Source: Peribacillus simplex NBRC 15720 = DSM 1321 (GTDB lineage: Bacteria; Bacillota; Bacilli; Bacillales; DSM-1321). From it: 64,000 nt of DNA. The notes under the pieces were generated by a model that searched no databases, was not told the DNA's origin, and was given only the letters and a program-made list of their open reading frames with translations. The stretch covers positions 3,676,001 through 3,740,000 of the forward strand of contig NZ_CP017704.1 in the NCBI RefSeq assembly GCF_002243645.1, read 5' to 3'. Each line of letters opens with the position of its first letter. The stretch's first letter is position 1. Below, one piece after another: positions 15,165 to 24,671 of the stretch. The position numbers were made by a program, and so were the translations under genes.

Positions 15165-16430
15165 TTGAAAAAGAGTATAAGGATATTACTATTGATTATG
15201 ATTGCGGTGCCTCTTGCGGGTGAATTTAAGTTTTATCCATTCGACGATACATTCAGAGTCAGTTTGGGAACCCCCGTCTTTTTCTTGTTTTTACTATGGG
15301 GGAGGGGGAACCACCCGATTATTGCAGGCATATTAACGGGAATGAGTGTGTTTGTTTTTCGTTTTTCACTGGCTGTCGGGATACGGGACATATCTGTTGA
15401 GGAAGCGATGTATCTTCATGCTCCAGCCTTTTTCTATTACTTCATCTACGCGTTCGCATTTCATAAAACGAAATTGAACGAACGGCACGATCAGCCGTTG
15501 ATGATCGGGCTTTTAGGGGTATTGATCGAGCTTTCTGCAAGTGTATCGGAAATGGCGATCCGTTCCTTCTTGGCGAATCAGGACACACCCTTGCTGGCCA
15601 TTGAACAACTCGTTTTAATCGCCTTTATTCGAAGCTTTTTCGTTCTCGGCTTTTTTAATATATTAAAGCTGAGAGAAGCAAAATTCGCAGAAGCGGAGCA
15701 GCGCATGCAAAAGGAACAAATGCTGCTTTTCATTTCAAGTTTGTATGAAGAATCGGTTCAACTGAAGAAAACGATGCAAAATGCGGAAGAAATCACCCGC
15801 ACTTGTTATGACTTTTACCGTCGGTTAAAATCAGGGGGCACTAATGGAAGCGATGCGCAAACTGCGTTGCAGATTGCCGGTCTCGTGCATGAGATCAAAA
15901 AAGATAACCAGCGGATTTATGCGGGGCTGTCGGAACTCATGTCTTCCGAAAACCTGCAGGAATATATGAATATCGACGAGCTTGGTAACATCATGATCGT
16001 GTCCAATAGACGATATGCAGAGTCCCTTCGCAAAGATATTTCATTTTCCTTGCATATAGATGGTAACCATCCTCACTACCATGTATATATGGTATTATCA
16101 TTAATAAATAATTTATTGGCCAATGCAGTGGAAGCCATAAATGAAGAGGGATACGTATCACTGCATGTGAAAAGGAAAGATCAATTCGTGGAGTTTTGCA
16201 TCAGTGACGATGGCCCCGGCATAGCACCGAAGCAGAAGGAAGTCATTTTTACAGCAGGATATACAAAGAAATTCGATGAGGCGGGAAACCCTTCGACGGG
16301 AATTGGTTTATCGTATGTGAAACAAACTGTTGAAAAATTTGGAGGACATATCAGGCTAATGGATAACTATAAAGAAACCGTATTCATCGTAGAAATTCCG
16401 ATTGATGCGATTATGGGGAGAAAGGGTTAA
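15165..16430 (+). CDS. GlnK/YcbA-like sensor histidine kinase
   Basis: A 421-residue kinase read from TTG (15165), with GGGGAGGG upstream. The N-terminal 180 residues hold about five or six membrane helices without a large extracytoplasmic domain. A coiled-coil linker (KFAEAEQRMQKEQMLL) leads to the phosphoacceptor His242 in LVHEIKKDNQRI, then an HATPase domain with NNLLANAVEAI (N box), DDGPGIAP (G1) and GNPSTGIGLSYV (G2). The architecture matches B. subtilis GlnK, partner of the YcbB-type regulator GlnL, which responds to glutamine. It ends 4 bp before its response regulator and is divergent from gltP-aspA, suggesting that here it senses an amino acid or dicarboxylate taken up by GltP. Confidence 0.85.
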   Translation: MKKSIRILLLIMIAVPLAGEFKFYPFDDTFRVSLGTPVFFLFLLWGRGNHPIIAGILTGMSVFVFRFSLAVGIRDISVEEAMYLHAPAFFYYFIYAFAFHKTKLNERHDQPLMIGLLGVLIELSASVSEMAIRSFLANQDTPLLAIEQLVLIAFIRSFFVLGFFNILKLREAKFAEAEQRMQKEQMLLFISSLYEESVQLKKTMQNAEEITRTCYDFYRRLKSGGTNGSDAQTALQIAGLVHEIKKDNQRIYAGLSELMSSENLQEYMNIDELGNIMIVSNRRYAESLRKDISFSLHIDGNHPHYHVYMVLSLINNLLANAVEAINEEGYVSLHVKRKDQFVEFCISDDGPGIAPKQKEVIFTAGYTKKFDEAGNPSTGIGLSYVKQTVEKFGGHIRLMDNYKETVFIVEIPIDAIMGRKG

Positions 16431-16434
16431 CGAG

Positions 16435-17355
16435 ATGAATTATTTCATTATAGATGACGATCCTGCCATTCGAGGAATGCTGACAGAGATAATTGAAGAC
16501 GAAGATTTAGGCAAAGTGGTGGGAGAAGCAGAAGACGGATCGGTAGTGAATAATGGTTTACTGTTTTTAAAAAAAGCAGACGTTGTCCTAATTGATTTGC
16601 TCATGCCAATTAGGGACGGAATTGAAACGATCAGGACTCTTGCTGATGGATTTCAAGGAAAGTTTGTGATGATTTCGCAAGTGGAATCGAAAGAACTTAT
16701 TGGAGAGGCGTACAGATTAGGGGCGGAATACTACATTACAAAACCGCTGAACCAAGTTGAAATTTCATGCATATTAAACAAAGTGAACGAGCGAATACTG
16801 GTGGATCAATCGATCCAGGGCATTCAAAAATCGTTGAACGTGTTTACGGGCCGCCCGAAGTCTTCGAAAGTGTCCTCCTTTCATACAAAAAATATTATGG
16901 AAGCCGGACGTTCCTTAATTTCCGATTTAGGTATGATTGGCGAAGGGGGAAGCGAGGATTTACTAAACATTTTAGGATTCCTCCAAAATGAAAAGCAAAG
17001 ACTAGGTTCCGCCTACACGTTTCCATATTTAAAGGAAATTTTTGCTGGGATTGCTGCTGAAAAGCTGGGATTTCAAGCGAAAGAGGCCGAAATCCAGAAA
17101 GAAATGAAAGCTTCTGAGCAGCGTGTCCGTCGCGCTCTTAACCAGGCCCTCATCCATATCGCTTCATTAGGATTGACGGATTATATGAATCCAAAATTCG
17201 AATCCTATTCATCCACATTTTTTGATTTCTCGGAAGTCCGCAAAAAAATGCTGGAGCTAGAAGACAAGAGCAATAAAGTAAGCAGCCAGAGCCGTAATAA
17301 CATGAAAAAGTTTATCCAAGTGCTGTTTATGGAAGCAAGACAGATGATGAAATAA
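16435..17355 (+). CDS. GlnL/YcbB-type response regulator
   Basis: A 306-residue regulator. The receiver domain carries the acidic pocket (IIDDDPA, residues 5-11), phospho-acceptor D54 in VLIDLLMP, and K in YYITKPLN. The C-terminal half is the YcbB-type DNA-binding domain, recognised from GRPKSS..., KEIFAGIAAEKLGF, QRVRRALNQALIHIASLGLTD and FESYSSTFFDF. ATG 16435 follows the kinase stop by 4 bp. In B. subtilis this class activates glutaminase/glutamine-transporter genes through direct repeats; here the phased CCTACTG repeats beside gltP are the likely target (inference). Confidence 0.88.
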   Translation: MNYFIIDDDPAIRGMLTEIIEDEDLGKVVGEAEDGSVVNNGLLFLKKADVVLIDLLMPIRDGIETIRTLADGFQGKFVMISQVESKELIGEAYRLGAEYYITKPLNQVEISCILNKVNERILVDQSIQGIQKSLNVFTGRPKSSKVSSFHTKNIMEAGRSLISDLGMIGEGGSEDLLNILGFLQNEKQRLGSAYTFPYLKEIFAGIAAEKLGFQAKEAEIQKEMKASEQRVRRALNQALIHIASLGLTDYMNPKFESYSSTFFDFSEVRKKMLELEDKSNKVSSQSRNNMKKFIQVLFMEARQMMK

Positions 17356-17429
17356 TAAACCAGAATCACAAGTGGAATAGATTGAAAATTCACAAAAACA
17401 TTTTCATATTTTTAAATCGAAGAAACATA

Positions 17430-17460
17430 AAGACAAATCCGTTGATATGGATTTGTCTTT
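17430..17460 (+). terminator. Two-component operon terminator
   Basis: Perfect 12-bp stem AAAGACAAATCC / GGATTTGTCTTT with an 8-nt loop. Confidence 0.9.
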
Positions 17461-17549
17461 ATATTTCTTCGTATTTTTTAAGAACAGTATGACTTTCCTT
17501 CAAATCTACAGAATAAGATAAAAAATTTCATTCGCTTTCTAATAGTTGA

Positions 17550-17807
17550 TTAATTCCATCGCTCTAACTTTGGGATTCCTCTAGAAAAAAACTTAGCAAT
17601 AAATTTAGGCATTTTCATATTTTCGATCATATGATTTTGAACAAATTTTTGCATTTCTATCGCAGTGATATTTTGAGTGAATTCACCATTCATATAACAA
17701 TGACTACAATATTTAGTACTTTTACTACCATCTTTTTCAGTTCCTCCACCTAATTCATCTTTAGAAAGCGGCATTCCACAACTCTGACATGTTTTATATT
17801 TTTTCAT
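17550..17807 (-). CDS. Small zinc-ribbon protein
   Basis: An 85-residue protein with a treble-clef or zinc-ribbon-like N-terminus: CQSCGMPLS (CxxC), then CSHCYMNGEF (CxxC) about 28 residues later. The GMPL and KYCSHCYMNGEF wording fits the small 'putative zinc ribbon' family common in Firmicutes, whose function is unknown. The C-terminal half is helical (EMQKFVQNHMIENMKMPKFIAKFF). The start at 17807 is chosen because AGGAGAA lies 8 nt upstream; the longer ORF from 17843 lacks a site. It is a lone gene. Confidence 0.82.
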   Translation of the reverse strand: MKKYKTCQSCGMPLSKDELGGGTEKDGSKSTKYCSHCYMNGEFTQNITAIEMQKFVQNHMIENMKMPKFIAKFFSRGIPKLERWN

Positions 17808-17988
17808 TATAAATTCTCCTACAAAAAGTTTTATTCTAAACATTATCCAACAAACAAAAATAAGTCAAGGCAATATGAATCACATGTCATCGATACCACG
17901 AATAAACCGTTGATGTGAGTGTTGCAGCTATTATGAAAACAGGAATAGCGAAGCATTCAGGCTTTCAAAATGTAAATAGTCATAAAAA

Positions 17989-18019
17989 TAACCAGTCAAG
18001 CTACTTGCTCAACTGGTTA
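17989..18019. terminator. Hairpin in the spacer before helD
   Basis: TAACCAGT (17989-17996) and ACTGGTTA (18012-18019) are perfect arms, with CAAG/CTTG pairing inside. The T-run is weak. The rest of the 17808-18230 gap holds no gene. Confidence 0.5.
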
Positions 18020-18151
18020 CTGACTTTAAATGTTAAATTAGAGTTTAAAACGACGATTTATTATGGCAACTGATGTGAAATATACATTGATATAATTCAG
18101 AGATTGTGATAAATTAGTATAGAAACACATTTATCAATAAAACAAAATCAG

Positions 18152-18180
18152 TTTACCCCTTACTATAAGTATAAGGTAAA
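18152..18180. promoter_or_regulatory. Imperfect dyad upstream of helD
   Basis: TTTACC (18152-18157) and GGTAAA (18175-18180) enclose CCTTA...TAAGG in shifted register, like the ACC..GGT dyads bound by MerR-family regulators. It lies 52 bp before the helD start. No regulator gene is adjacent. Confidence 0.4.
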
Positions 18181-18231
18181 ACTCACCTCTAGTCAACCCC
18201 TAATTTCTCATTTTTTAAAGGAGTGTCTGAT

Positions 18232-20571
18232 ATGAACAATGAAATTCGGCAGGAGCAAGAACGTTTGGATGAGGTGATGGAAACAATTACGAAGCAAATC
18301 AGCAAAATAGAAGGTGAAACTTCCCATCGTAGAAAAGAAGTTGTTAATATCCGTAAACACTTTTGGGATGACCTCAAGGTTAATATGGATACTTTCGATG
18401 ATTACCTCGAGACGATCATTGGCTTAAGGCAGCAGGCTCAAGACTTGTCAGTAAGCGAAGGCGCACATAGATATGCCTTCAAGAGATTGTCAACATTGCG
18501 CCGCATGCAGGAAGTACCTTATTTCGGGCGAATTGATTTAACTGAAGAAGGGTCTTCCCTTACGGAACATATTTATATTGGGACCTCCACTCTTGCTGAT
18601 ACAACAGGAGAAAACTTCATTGTCTACGATTGGAGGGCTCCGATTTCGAGTGTCTATTATGACTATCCTCCCGGCCCTGTAGAATATTCAACTCCCGGAG
18701 GCATAATTCGGGGGATGTTGGAGAATAAGTGGCAATATATCATCAAGGGAGGGGTTATCGAATCAATGTTCGATACGAGTCTCACCATTGGAGATGAGAT
18801 ACTGCAGCAGGTGCTTGGTAAGGGGACGGATAAGCATATGCACAGTATTGTGTCCACCATTCAACGGGAGCAAAATAGGATCATCCGGAACGATCGCGGA
18901 CGTCTGCTCATTGTTCAAGGAGCCGCTGGCAGTGGTAAGACATCAGCTGCCCTCCAACGGATCGCTTACTTGCTCTACAAGTATCGTGATAGGCTAAAGG
19001 CCAATCAAATCATTCTATTCTCTCCAAACTCAATGTTTAATAACTACGTATCCAATGTACTACCCGAACTTGGCGAAGAGAATATGCAGCAGGTAACATT
19101 CCAGGAATATTTGGACCATCGTCTGGCTGACTCATTTCAAGTTGAGGACCCTTATGAGCAATTAGAATTTTTGTTAACTGCAGCGGATGATCCTTCCTAT
19201 AGCACCAGGACAGCGAGTATCCGATTTAAGGCTTCAATTCGCTTCTTTGAGATAATCAAAGCATACAGTCAATCACTAGAATTATCTGGAATGATCTTTA
19301 AAGGGTTAAGGTTTCGAGGGGAAACGCTCGTCTCCGCCAAGCAAATCTCAGAAAGATTTTATAACACAGACACTACATTAAGATTTCACAATAGGGTTGA
19401 AAAGTTGAAAGAGTGGTTATGTGACTTACTTGATGAAAGGGAAAAATTCGAGTTGAAACAACCTTGGGTCCAGGAGGAAATCGAGTATCTTAGTAAGGAA
19501 GACTATCAAAAGGTATACACCTACTTAGAGAAAAAACGCGGCCTTACTGAAGATTCCTTTGACGATTATGAGAAAGAGAATAAAATGCTCGCGCGTATGA
19601 TTGTTCGTAAGAAATTGAAGACGTTACGCAAACGGATAAAAGCACTTCATTTTATCGACATTAAGGGAATATACAAGCAACTTTTTGACGATCAAACACG
19701 GATCGATCTGTGGAACGAGGGTAAAACACCTGTCGAAAGGGAAATTTGCTTATCAACGCAAAAAATGCTGGACGAAGGTAAACTGCATTACGAAGACGCG
19801 ACTCCATATTTGCTGCTGAAGGAGCTAATTATAGGATTTCAGACGAATACTTCTATAAAATTCGTGCTTGTAGACGAAGCACAAGATTATTCTCCATTTC
19901 AATTCGAGTTTTTGAAGCGGTTGTTTCCTTCTGCAAGGGTGACCGTGCTCGGTGACTTTAACCAGGCAATATTCGCTCATGCCAGCGAACGGGTAGATTT
20001 CCAGATGCTTACCAGTTTATACGGAATAAGTGAAACCGAGAGTATAACATTGGCTCAAAGCTACAGATCCACAAAGCAGATTATCGAATTTACACGTGAA
20101 CTAATTCCTGAAGGCCATCGAATTAAGGCATTCGATCGTGAAGGCGAGAAGCCTGTACTGACTCAAGTGCCTAGCCGTGATGAATTACACGACAAAATCG
20201 TGTCTAAAGTCAAAGAATTTCAAAGCCGTGAGTATAATACAATTGCAATAATATGTAAATCTGCTGCGGAAAGTGCCGCTGCATACGATGCTCTTAGTAT
20301 CATCGGTGAAATTAAACTCGTACAGAAAGGCACAAATGAATATGAACAGGGGGTTGTTATTATTCCGGCTTATTTGGCTAAAGGCATCGAATTTGATGCT
20401 GTCATCATTTATGATGCATCTGCGCAAGCATATGGTGATGAAAGCTTACGAAGATTGTTTTACACTGCATGTACCAGGGCTATGCATAACTTGCAGATTT
20501 ATACGGTTGGCGAACCCAGTCCTTTCTTGCTCAACGATGCAACGGAGAGTTTACTTCTGACCCTAGATTGA
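18232..20571 (+). CDS. helD: RNA polymerase recycling motor HelD
   Basis: A 779-residue SF1 (UvrD-like) ATPase. HelD binds RNA polymerase and uses ATP to release it from nucleic acids. Seen: an N-terminal antiparallel coiled coil (residues 1-70, EIRQEQERLDEVMETITKQI), an early WRAPISSVYYDYPPG signature typical of HelD, Walker A GAAGSGKTSAALQRI near residue 230, Walker B VDEAQDYSPFQ, and the SF1 motifs GDFNQAIFAH, SYRSTKQI, AKGIEFDAVI and YTACTRAMHNL. The length matches the Bacillus protein (about 774). ATG 18232 has AAGGAG 8 nt upstream, whereas GTG 18223 overlaps it. It is a single-gene unit with its own terminator. Confidence 0.94.
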   Translation: MNNEIRQEQERLDEVMETITKQISKIEGETSHRRKEVVNIRKHFWDDLKVNMDTFDDYLETIIGLRQQAQDLSVSEGAHRYAFKRLSTLRRMQEVPYFGRIDLTEEGSSLTEHIYIGTSTLADTTGENFIVYDWRAPISSVYYDYPPGPVEYSTPGGIIRGMLENKWQYIIKGGVIESMFDTSLTIGDEILQQVLGKGTDKHMHSIVSTIQREQNRIIRNDRGRLLIVQGAAGSGKTSAALQRIAYLLYKYRDRLKANQIILFSPNSMFNNYVSNVLPELGEENMQQVTFQEYLDHRLADSFQVEDPYEQLEFLLTAADDPSYSTRTASIRFKASIRFFEIIKAYSQSLELSGMIFKGLRFRGETLVSAKQISERFYNTDTTLRFHNRVEKLKEWLCDLLDEREKFELKQPWVQEEIEYLSKEDYQKVYTYLEKKRGLTEDSFDDYEKENKMLARMIVRKKLKTLRKRIKALHFIDIKGIYKQLFDDQTRIDLWNEGKTPVEREICLSTQKMLDEGKLHYEDATPYLLLKELIIGFQTNTSIKFVLVDEAQDYSPFQFEFLKRLFPSARVTVLGDFNQAIFAHASERVDFQMLTSLYGISETESITLAQSYRSTKQIIEFTRELIPEGHRIKAFDREGEKPVLTQVPSRDELHDKIVSKVKEFQSREYNTIAIICKSAAESAAAYDALSIIGEIKLVQKGTNEYEQGVVIIPAYLAKGIEFDAVIIYDASAQAYGDESLRRLFYTACTRAMHNLQIYTVGEPSPFLLNDATESLLLTLD

Positions 20572-20606
20572 CAAAAAGGGCCCCAAATATGGAAAACAGC
20601 TTATTG

Positions 20607-20643
20607 AAACCTGTGTAGACTTTAGTTCTATGCAGGTTTTTTA
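20607..20643 (+). terminator. helD terminator
   Basis: AAACCTGTGTAGA pairs with TCTATGCAGGTTT (two wobble positions), followed by TTTTATT. Confidence 0.82.
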
Positions 20644-20705
20644 TTGATTGTAGGCAGACGTTCACAGAAATAAACGACCTCCATTTTAATTTACAACAGT
20701 TCGGA

Positions 20706-20712
20706 CATAATA
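20706..20712 (+). promoter_or_regulatory. Possible sigma-G -10 element of sspL
   Basis: CATAATA fits the forespore sigma-G -10 pattern CATWHTA and lies 19 bp before the sspL ATG. The -35 is only weakly matched. Confidence 0.45.
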
Positions 20713-20730
20713 TACTTGGAGGTGAAGCAA

Positions 20731-20865
20731 ATGAGTAAAAAGACAGCAGGAAGAGGCCGAATCGCACCAAGTGTTAACCCGCAGGGACATGGAAAAGATG
20801 TCGAATTCTCCACTGAGCCCAAAAGCGAGCTTGAAAACAAGGCAAAAAAGTCCAATACAAAATAG
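20731..20865 (+). CDS. sspL: Small acid-soluble spore protein L
   Basis: A 44-residue protein, MSKKTAGRGRIAPSVNPQGH followed by a tail ending ELENKAKKSNTK. The tail matches SspL of B. subtilis (TELEERAKKSNTKR), as do the N-terminal basic stretch and the V.PQG motif. SspL is a minor SASP made in the forespore; its exact role in the spore is unknown. The ribosome-binding site GGAGGTG lies 7 nt upstream. The gene shows that the host forms spores. Confidence 0.88.
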   Translation: MSKKTAGRGRIAPSVNPQGHGKDVEFSTEPKSELENKAKKSNTK

Positions 20866-20903
20866 GTGTATTGGGCAAAAATATGGTCATACTTCATAAA
20901 GAA

Positions 20904-20934
20904 TGCCCTTCTCTTAATCGAGAGGGGCTTTTAT
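20904..20934 (+). terminator. sspL terminator
   Basis: GCCCTTCTC-TTAATC-GAGAGGGGC followed by TTTTAT. Confidence 0.85.
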
Positions 20935-21140
20935 AATCTATAAGAAGGCTCTAATCATCTTTTTGATTATGGAAAAACCCCTATCCTAAGTCCACGATTT
21001 TTGTCGATGAATCATACGTTTTTGGAGCAGTGGAATGTGAAAGAATAGAAGGATGGAGCTACCGTTAAAAAAATACCAAATACATTTGTCGCTGTGCTAA
21101 TATGAAAGACTGAGCTTAATAAAATGGAGAGGAGTTACAA

Positions 21141-24100
21141 ATGAAAATAAATCGATTAATAGCGAACAATATAAACCATTTAGATGCAGCACTGCCAGAC
21201 GATCAATCATTAGGAATTGCTGGTTTATCCGGTTCCGGGAAAACGACTTTTTGTCAAACCATTGGGGAAGAATCCAAGAAGCGTCTCGTTTCCTTATTGC
21301 CCAAGTCTGAATATCAGTATTTATTTCCTAATATTATGGAAACCAACTTCAGCGCCATCAAGATGGAAGAAATGCCGCTGGTCCTTTTTCTCGGCAAATC
21401 ATCCATTTCAGCCAATCCCCGTTCAACCATTGGCACACATACTGGTGTGTTTAAAGAGATTCGTGTTTGTCTTGCTGAAAAATTCAATCTTTCTCCGGAA
21501 GTTTTTTCCTTTAATAATGCCTTAGGCTGGTGTCCCAGCTGTAAAGGACGCGGTACGACGAAAAATGTCGAATGTCCTAAGTGTGAGGGGAAGCGCTACA
21601 ATCAAGACGTTGAGCAATATACCATTGAATTATTAGATCGCCCGCATACTATTTCCGATATCAACAACTTAAGCATTGAAACAATCCTTTCACTTGCAGG
21701 AACATTACATATTAGTGAAGCTAAACAACATATTCTCCAAAATATAATCAATATGAATATTGGTTATTTAAGCTTGAACCGTATTATGGGGACAGTGTCA
21801 GGGGGAGAATTAACCCGGCTATATTTGGCCGAATTCATGGCAACAAGTGAAAATACCGTGATCATCATTGATGAAATCTCCGTCGGTCTTGATCATCAAA
21901 CACTTTTGAAAATTTTGGAACAGATTAAGCAATTAGGTTATAAAAATCAAATTTGGCTCATTGATCACTCAGACACGGTGTTAGATAGCACAGATGAACA
22001 ATTGTTCTTTGGACCTGGCAGCGGGAAATATGGCGGGAAAATTGTTGAGGAATCACCGCGTCCCAAACCAATCAGCTGGGAACGAAATGAAGCAACGCCA
22101 ACGGAATACTATCAATTTCAGGATCTTTACTGCCGTAATATTCAAATGGAAGAAATCCGGATTCCCAAGAATAGGCTCGTTACATTTACGGGTGAGTCAG
22201 GCTGCGGTAAATCTACACTTGTCAATGAATGTATCTCTAAAGATTTTCAGAAGCGGTATCCAAAGGATAAGCTGGTCATGGTCGGGCAGGACCGAAACAA
22301 ATCGATTACCAGTAGATCAACCGTTGCGACGTTTCTTGATATTAAAAAGAAACTCACCAAATACAGTGATGAAATTGATGATATTTTTCTGCGTTCGATT
22401 GAAGATATCATCGAAGAATTGCCAAAGGAAGACATCGCTCATAAACGCTTGAGCTTATTGATCAAACTTGGTCTTGGTTATTTGACGTTAGAAAGAAAAA
22501 CACAAACACTATCGACGGGTGAATTTCAATGTGTCCACTTAGTTTCCGAGCTATTCGCGAAGACAAGAAACCCACATACGCTGTTCATTTTTGACGAGCC
22601 TTCAAAAGGGTTATCGCAAAATATATTAAACCAATTCATCGATAGTGTCAGGGTCATCCTGGAGGATGAATCCGTCTCCATCATCATGATTGAACATAAT
22701 GGTTATATGCTGGAAAGCTCGGATTTTATCGTTGATTTTGGAAAAAGACAGCTAACACCTGTCCAGCATCTTGACGTTGTCAGTCATGATGATCATTATC
22801 GTCACAAAGATAGTGGAGAGCGAGTGGAGCCATTGCAGATCTCTTCCACACTTCGGTCAAAAAATGGCATAGATTATTTACAGGAAAATCATCTGGACTA
22901 TTTCAAAAAGGCAGAGAACGTCTACAAGGGTGGCATTTTAAAAAGCTTATCACCAATCGCTCGTGTGATTTATGGGGAGTACGAGTCAGACACGATTGCA
23001 CCTGTCATCGCCATCGACCTTGAACGGCACTTGTACAGTCAATATACGTTTCTTTATGAATTGGGCGGAATGATCAACCATTTAGTGGCTGCACATCCAA
23101 CCAATAAAGATACAAGAAGCTTTGATTTCTATTCTGCAGAAAATCATTGTCCGAGCTGTTCGGGGCGTCGGGTCATTGAAAAATTTGACATTGATGTAGT
23201 CATTCAAGATAAAAACGTGCCATTCTGGGATGGCTTATTACATCCAGACGTGATGGAAGTTTTAAAATATTATCAACATTCAAAGCTGCAATTCCTGTTT
23301 GATGAGATCAAGAATGAACTCGGTCATGATATTAGTAAAAGCTATAATGAGATGACAGATGCCGAAAAGCAGACCTTCTTATATGGGTATTGGGAGAAGT
23401 CCTTTTACGATAAAGCAGGCAAGGCATCGCGAACATGGGAAGGATTCAATATCATCATCGGGCGTTATATGTTCATATCAAAATCGATCATTAAAGAGCA
23501 GATGAAAGCATCAAAAGAGATGATCGCCTGTCCTGTCTGTCAAGGAACGGTCCTGAACCATCATAAAAAACTAACATTTGGTGATACAGACATTCGCGAG
23601 ATCATCCAACAGCCGATTGATCAAGTCATCAAAATTGTAGGGAAGCTGCCAGAACTCGAAAAACTAAAAGCAATTGTGGGCGGCGATATCGCACTTACAG
23701 ATGATGTCTCATTCCTTCCTCGGGAAACAAAAGCAGCGTTGAAAATGCTCGAACTGGAACTGGCAAGCTTCGTCGGGTATGAAGTGGTTTTACAAAATAC
23801 CCTTCCATTCTGGGACAGCATAAAAGGCAATATCGAAGCAATCAGCAGCAAAAACCAGATCACCATCTGTGACTTTGCCAATATTAACGAAACAAGAGAA
23901 AACATTATTGATAAATATTTCACTAATGGCAAATACAAAAAGCTAACCTATGTATATGAAGCATTTGGCTACAAAAAAATCGTTACCCAAATCAATAAAA
24001 TTAAAGCAAGTCATAAATGCCCATTCTGTAATGGGAAGAAAGTCATCTCAGAAGATGGCCTCCATGACGGTGTATATAAATTAACGATACCTTGTGTGAG

Positions 24101-24311
24101 TTGTCATGCCAGTGGCATCAATGATGAAGGGCGTAAAGCAATCGTCGAAAACATCGACGTACAGACCTGGCTGACAGGGAAACTAAGCGATGTTGTGGCT
24201 GAAAGTGAACGTACCGAGGCCGTTGCCGATATCCCGATTTTCGCAAGGATTCGTGAATTGAACAAACGAGATATGATGGCGGTTTATCAATGCCTTGAAC
24301 AGAAAAAATAA
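21141..24311 (+). CDS. UvrA paralogue with extra C-terminal zinc-knuckle region
   Basis: A 1056-residue twin ABC ATPase related to excinuclease subunit A but far from canonical UvrA. ABC-I: Walker A GLSGSGKTT (residues 28-36), a zinc module CPSCKGRG..CPKCEGKR, signature TVSGGELTRLYLAE, and Walker B VIIIDEISVGLD. ABC-II: Walker A GESGCGKST near residue 351, degenerate signature TLSTGEFQCVHLVSEL, and Walker B LFIFDEPSKGLS. Both ATPases end by about residue 550. The last 500 residues carry CPSCSGRR (about 670), CPVCQG (about 796), CPFCNGKK (about 960) and CVSCHASG (about 985), which canonical UvrA does not have there. It is a single gene with ribosome-binding site GAGAGGAG. It may act on DNA damage or in resistance; the function is unknown. 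Confidence 0.85.
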   Translation: MKINRLIANNINHLDAALPDDQSLGIAGLSGSGKTTFCQTIGEESKKRLVSLLPKSEYQYLFPNIMETNFSAIKMEEMPLVLFLGKSSISANPRSTIGTHTGVFKEIRVCLAEKFNLSPEVFSFNNALGWCPSCKGRGTTKNVECPKCEGKRYNQDVEQYTIELLDRPHTISDINNLSIETILSLAGTLHISEAKQHILQNIINMNIGYLSLNRIMGTVSGGELTRLYLAEFMATSENTVIIIDEISVGLDHQTLLKILEQIKQLGYKNQIWLIDHSDTVLDSTDEQLFFGPGSGKYGGKIVEESPRPKPISWERNEATPTEYYQFQDLYCRNIQMEEIRIPKNRLVTFTGESGCGKSTLVNECISKDFQKRYPKDKLVMVGQDRNKSITSRSTVATFLDIKKKLTKYSDEIDDIFLRSIEDIIEELPKEDIAHKRLSLLIKLGLGYLTLERKTQTLSTGEFQCVHLVSELFAKTRNPHTLFIFDEPSKGLSQNILNQFIDSVRVILEDESVSIIMIEHNGYMLESSDFIVDFGKRQLTPVQHLDVVSHDDHYRHKDSGERVEPLQISSTLRSKNGIDYLQENHLDYFKKAENVYKGGILKSLSPIARVIYGEYESDTIAPVIAIDLERHLYSQYTFLYELGGMINHLVAAHPTNKDTRSFDFYSAENHCPSCSGRRVIEKFDIDVVIQDKNVPFWDGLLHPDVMEVLKYYQHSKLQFLFDEIKNELGHDISKSYNEMTDAEKQTFLYGYWEKSFYDKAGKASRTWEGFNIIIGRYMFISKSIIKEQMKASKEMIACPVCQGTVLNHHKKLTFGDTDIREIIQQPIDQVIKIVGKLPELEKLKAIVGGDIALTDDVSFLPRETKAALKMLELELASFVGYEVVLQNTLPFWDSIKGNIEAISSKNQITICDFANINETRENIIDKYFTNGKYKKLTYVYEAFGYKKIVTQINKIKASHKCPFCNGKKVISEDGLHDGVYKLTIPCVSCHASGINDEGRKAIVENIDVQTWLTGKLSDVVAESERTEAVADIPIFARIRELNKRDMMAVYQCLEQKK

Positions 24312-24332
24312 ATTTTAATGACTTAACAGTAA

Positions 24333-24357
24333 AAAGTCCGCCGGTGAAGGCGGACTT
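24333..24357 (+). terminator. Terminator of the UvrA-like gene
   Basis: AAGTCCGCC-GGTGAA-GGCGGACTT followed by CTGTTT. Confidence 0.85.
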
Positions 24358-24487
24358 CTGTTTGGATATAAAAGGGGTTCAGAGTCCGAATAGTGAGGTG
24401 AAGTTCGATAAACTGAGTCAATGGCCCAAGACAGTGCAGCTGGTCGAATAAAGTGCTCCGGTTTTTATCGTTTTTTACTGTAATCCT

Positions 24488-24612
24488 CATTGGATTGAAG
24501 AAATTTGCGACACTCCTGCCGAATTACTGGCTAGCCAAGACCCCACAGGCGCTTGCGCCGAGGAGGCTTGGCAGACAGTCGGCGGAAAGGGAGCGGATTT
24601 CTGAAATCATCT
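24488..24612. repeat. GC-rich interspersed repeat, copy 2
   Basis: Shares ACTCCTGC, AAGACCCCACAGGCGC and GCGCCGAGGAGGCTTG with copy 1 (7977-8107) but is diverged elsewhere. As at copy 1, it is followed by a GAGTTTGT.TACAGT..GA block and an intrinsic terminator. The rest of 24312-24722 holds no gene. Confidence 0.82.
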
Positions 24613-24671
24613 GAACTTTTAAATAAAAAACTGCAGGCAAACTGAGCTTTCATCGAGTTTGTCTACAGTTT

